A stretch of 64,000 nt of DNA from Eucalyptus grandis (lineage: Eukaryota > Streptophyta > Magnoliopsida > Myrtales > Myrtaceae): positions 10,230,001-10,294,000 of the forward strand of contig NC_052613.1 of the NCBI RefSeq assembly GCF_016545825.1. Direction: 5' to 3'. Made by a program: the position numbers and the translations under genes. Shown piece after piece: positions 61,756 to 64,000 of the stretch (positions are counted from its first letter, which is position 1; each line of letters begins with the position of its first letter). The notes under the pieces are model-generated. The model was not told the DNA's origin and did no database searches. It saw nothing but the letters and a program-made list of their open reading frames with translations.

Positions 61756-62400
61756 ATTACTAAAAAATCTTAAACTTATTACAATTTTGTTAATTCAGTC
61801 ATAAATATTTTACATTAATGTCAATTCAGTCAATCTAGCTAATTTTGGCCGATCAACATTGACTTGAAATTTTTTTAATAATATATTTATATATTTTTTG
61901 AAAAATTTATATAATTTTTCTTTTTTTTTTTGCCTTTCTTTCCTTTTTTTTTTTTTTTTTTCTTCTTTCAACCAGTTCCTTCAACCAGTTAGCCATTGGT
62001 AAGCCTTGCCCTTACCAGATTTGACAAGGTCATGCCTCACATTAGGGTTGGCCAAGCTCGAGCCTTGCCAATAGCTAGGTGAGGTCAACCTCACTAGCCC
62101 TCACCTTTAGCCGGTTGTCGGCGATGATTGAAGAGGGAAGGGAAGAGAAAAAAAAAAAAAATATATATATATTAAAATATTATTAAAAATTATCAATGTT
62201 TGGATTAGTCATATTATATAGGACGATCGATGTCCATGTTAGCATCAATTGGCCAAAATTAGCCAAATGAACTAAAATGGCACAAATGCAAATGGTTTTT
62301 GACTCAATTGGCAATATATAGGATTTAGGATTGAAATTGATACAAATACAATAAATTTAAAACTTTTTTAATAATTTTCCTATTTGAAATTATTTTTGAG
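61755..62400. mobile_element. Non-autonomous TIR-type element with GC-rich centre
   Basis: The left arm AAAAATTACTAAAAAATC... and the right arm, inverted, AAAATTATTAAAAAAGTTTT... are imperfect inverted repeats. Further inside, GCTAATTTTGGCCGATCAAC pairs with the inverted CAATTGGCCAAAATTAGCC. The core (61975-62130) is GC-richer. The right arm GATACAAATACAATAAATTTA is shared with the element at 4830-5250. Confidence 0.55.
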
Positions 62401-62617
62401 ATAAATATTAATATGGGGTAAATGTCTCATGAGTGCAAAACTGGGATTTTCATAAGACAAATATCAATTTAGGTAAATATGTCATGGCTTATGAATTTGG
62501 AATTTTTGGCGAAATGATCACTGATTTGAGAAAAATATTTCATAAAGTGTATTAAGACATATTTCTGACATTAGAAATGACAAAGCATGGAAATTTTTTA
62601 TATGAAGTTCATTTCAG

Positions 62618-62639
62618 TCTCTCTCTCTCTCTCTCTCTT
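62618..62639. repeat. Short (CT)n microsatellite
   Basis: About 10 CT units. Confidence 0.85.
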
Positions 62640-63200
62640 ACCCGATCCGATAACTACGCTACTATTCCTTATTGACTCGATGAGATCCCACATTTCCACT
62701 TCCAATTGTTAGGGCTTTCATCGTGGAAAGAGCTAAGCAGCAGCCCAAATCCAATAGGGCCTAGAAAACCTTCGGTCATTCCATCAAGTTTGGGCTTTCT
62801 TGTGAGCCTTAAATCCCCATGAGTCCACCAATTTGCAATGCGTGAAACTTGAAAGCTACAATAGGGCCAACCCATCCATTTACTGTGATTTTTCCTTGGT
62901 GCGCATTGAGAGAGAGACACCACTAAGTGCTCCACTAAAATCCAGTGGTCACTTGGATTAAACCACTCACCATGTACTCAATTCCCTCGAGTGGGGTTTA
63001 TCATGTAATTGAGAGGACAAAGGGGTCATCAAAGGCTCAAGAATTTTGTCAATAATTGAGCGCACAGTTCTACACCGTGCACATAATAGTTGTGGCCAAT
63101 TTCTTTCCTCAAGTCCACATTAAGTATATCTAAGGTCTCCCACCACTAAAATGCACATATGAACAACACACAAAGCAACAAAACCTTAGCGCAACATTCA
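62640..63200. other. Upstream region of the transporter pseudogene
   Basis: No gene recognised. It includes the former promoter region of the OCT-like sequence; no clear TATA box was assigned. Confidence 0.35.
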
Positions 63201-64000
63201 ATGGCCAATTCGGCATCGCCTCTTCTCTCGAGATCTGGCTCGTCGGAGCTGGAAATTCCAGTCGCCGATGAAACCAAATCCGATTTGCTAGACGAGCTGA
63301 CCGAATGGTGCATCGAAGGTCTCAACTTGAGGCAGTTCCTCCAAGCCATGCTCGTTTCGCTGGCTCGGTTCTTCGATGGACAACAGGCGTGCATCAGCGA
63401 CTTCACCGATGCCGAGCCGTCGTGGCACTGCACCGGCGGGGCTAATACAACGTGTAGCTCGAGCTCCGACATCTGCGACATCCCCGACGGCTCGTGGGCT
63501 TGGGATGGGCCCCCTTCCAAGTCCATCGTGTCAGAATGGGCCCTCGAGTGTGCGAACTAGTTCATCACGGGCCTACCCACTTCATGTTTCTACTTGGGCT
63601 GCCTAGTAGGCGGTTTTGTATTCGCCACCCTCGCCGACGGCTCGCTTGGCCGTAAGAATTTGCTCGTCCTCTCGTGTTTCATAATGTCATCGGCCGCCCT
63701 GGCGACCTCATTTTCCCCCGACGTTTGGGTCTACTCGGCCCTACGGTTCGCGAGCGGGTTCGGACGTGCATCGATCGGCACGTGCGCGGTCGTTTTGTCG
63801 ACCGAGATGGTGGGAAAAATTCAAGAGGTCTGATAGGGATGATAGGCTTATTCATGAACACGCTGGGACTACTGTCCTTGCCGGCCATAGCATACCTCCT
63901 TAGGGATGCTTCATGGAAAAATCTTTAGGTTGCGACCTCCGTACCCGCGCTCATCTACACTTCGGTAACTTTCTTCCTCGTAAGGGAGTCCCCGAAATGG
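63201..64000 (+). pseudogene. Organic cation/carnitine transporter (OCT)-like, decayed, 3' end beyond window
   Basis: The opening MANSASPLLSRSGSSE, then SDLLDELTEWCIEG, a region with DAEPSWHC, a large extracellular loop with several Cys, and the MFS stretch TLADGSLGRKNLL match plant OCT-type major facilitator proteins (OCT3-like). The frame is broken at least three times in 730 bases. A TAG at 63558-63560 stands where a serine-like codon precedes FITGLPTSCFYLG. A frameshift at about 63810-63835 is followed by resumption in another frame at GLIGMIGLFMNTLGLLSLP. A second TAG at 63926-63928 lies in WKNL-stop-VATSVPALIY. No introns are seen, as in many plant OCT genes. It is inactive unless these are sequencing errors; the remaining two thirds lie outside the window. 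Confidence 0.82.

Noticed and set aside
1..64000. CRISPR arrays, bacterial operons or phage genes
   Set aside because: The window is eukaryotic with spliced genes; no regularly spaced identical repeats with unique spacers were seen.

Overview
This is a nuclear genomic window from a flowering plant, very probably a eudicot. The evidence is GT-AG spliced multi-exon genes, plant-type families (lipid phosphate phosphatase, DExH helicase with a plant-like N-terminus, GT61 Golgi glycosyltransferase, OCT-type transporter), a MIR156/157 hairpin, a fragment of plastid ycf2, long CT/GA microsatellites in leader-like DNA, and AT-rich gene-poor stretches full of short non-autonomous transposons. I cannot fix the genus from sequence alone; a woody Myrtales-like genome is only a guess.

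Layout. 1-7 kb: SINE-like end, an inverted-repeat MITE, a broken duplicate of the 3' half of a lipid phosphate phosphatase gene, AT-rich tandem repeats, a GC-centred TIR element and a plastid ycf2 insertion. 7.4-11.3 kb: an intact lipid phosphate phosphatase gene (LPP2-like, 7 coding exons plus a 5' leader exon, 322 aa). 11.4 kb: a 5' fragment of U2 snRNA. 12.3 kb: a small basic ORF of unknown status. 13-31 kb: no convincing protein gene. This is a repeat graveyard with LTR-like relics, SINE, hAT-type and MULE-type non-autonomous elements (two with clean target-site duplications) and a three-copy direct array of a repeat at 22.2-28.4 kb. 31.3-31.7 kb: two 92-bp direct repeats, identical by eye, flank a GC-rich 223-bp segment. 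35.2-35.7 kb: a TATA box, CT-rich leader and a near-perfect miR156/157 precursor hairpin. 37.7-39.1 kb: a fold-back element. About 40.1-40.8 kb: a sequence island unlike its surroundings, possibly organellar. 45.2-56.3 kb: a complete 19-exon DEAH/RHA-type helicase gene (1198 aa). 57.5-59.2 kb: a complete 3-exon GT61 glycosyltransferase on the minus strand (465 aa), convergent with the helicase. 63.2 kb to the end: a decayed organic cation/carnitine transporter copy, truncated by the window.

The genes are individually transcribed nuclear units and do not form a pathway: phosphatidate dephosphorylation (LPP), RNA/G-quadruplex-type helicase activity (DExH), xylan or related cell-wall decoration in the Golgi (GT61), and developmental phase control by miR156/157 through SPL transcription factors. 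The exon models for the three intact genes were built by joining reading frames across GT-AG introns. Phase is consistent at every junction, which is the main support for them. No wholly new biological system is evident; the most useful new items are the miRNA gene, the datable transposon insertions and the recent 92-bp duplication.
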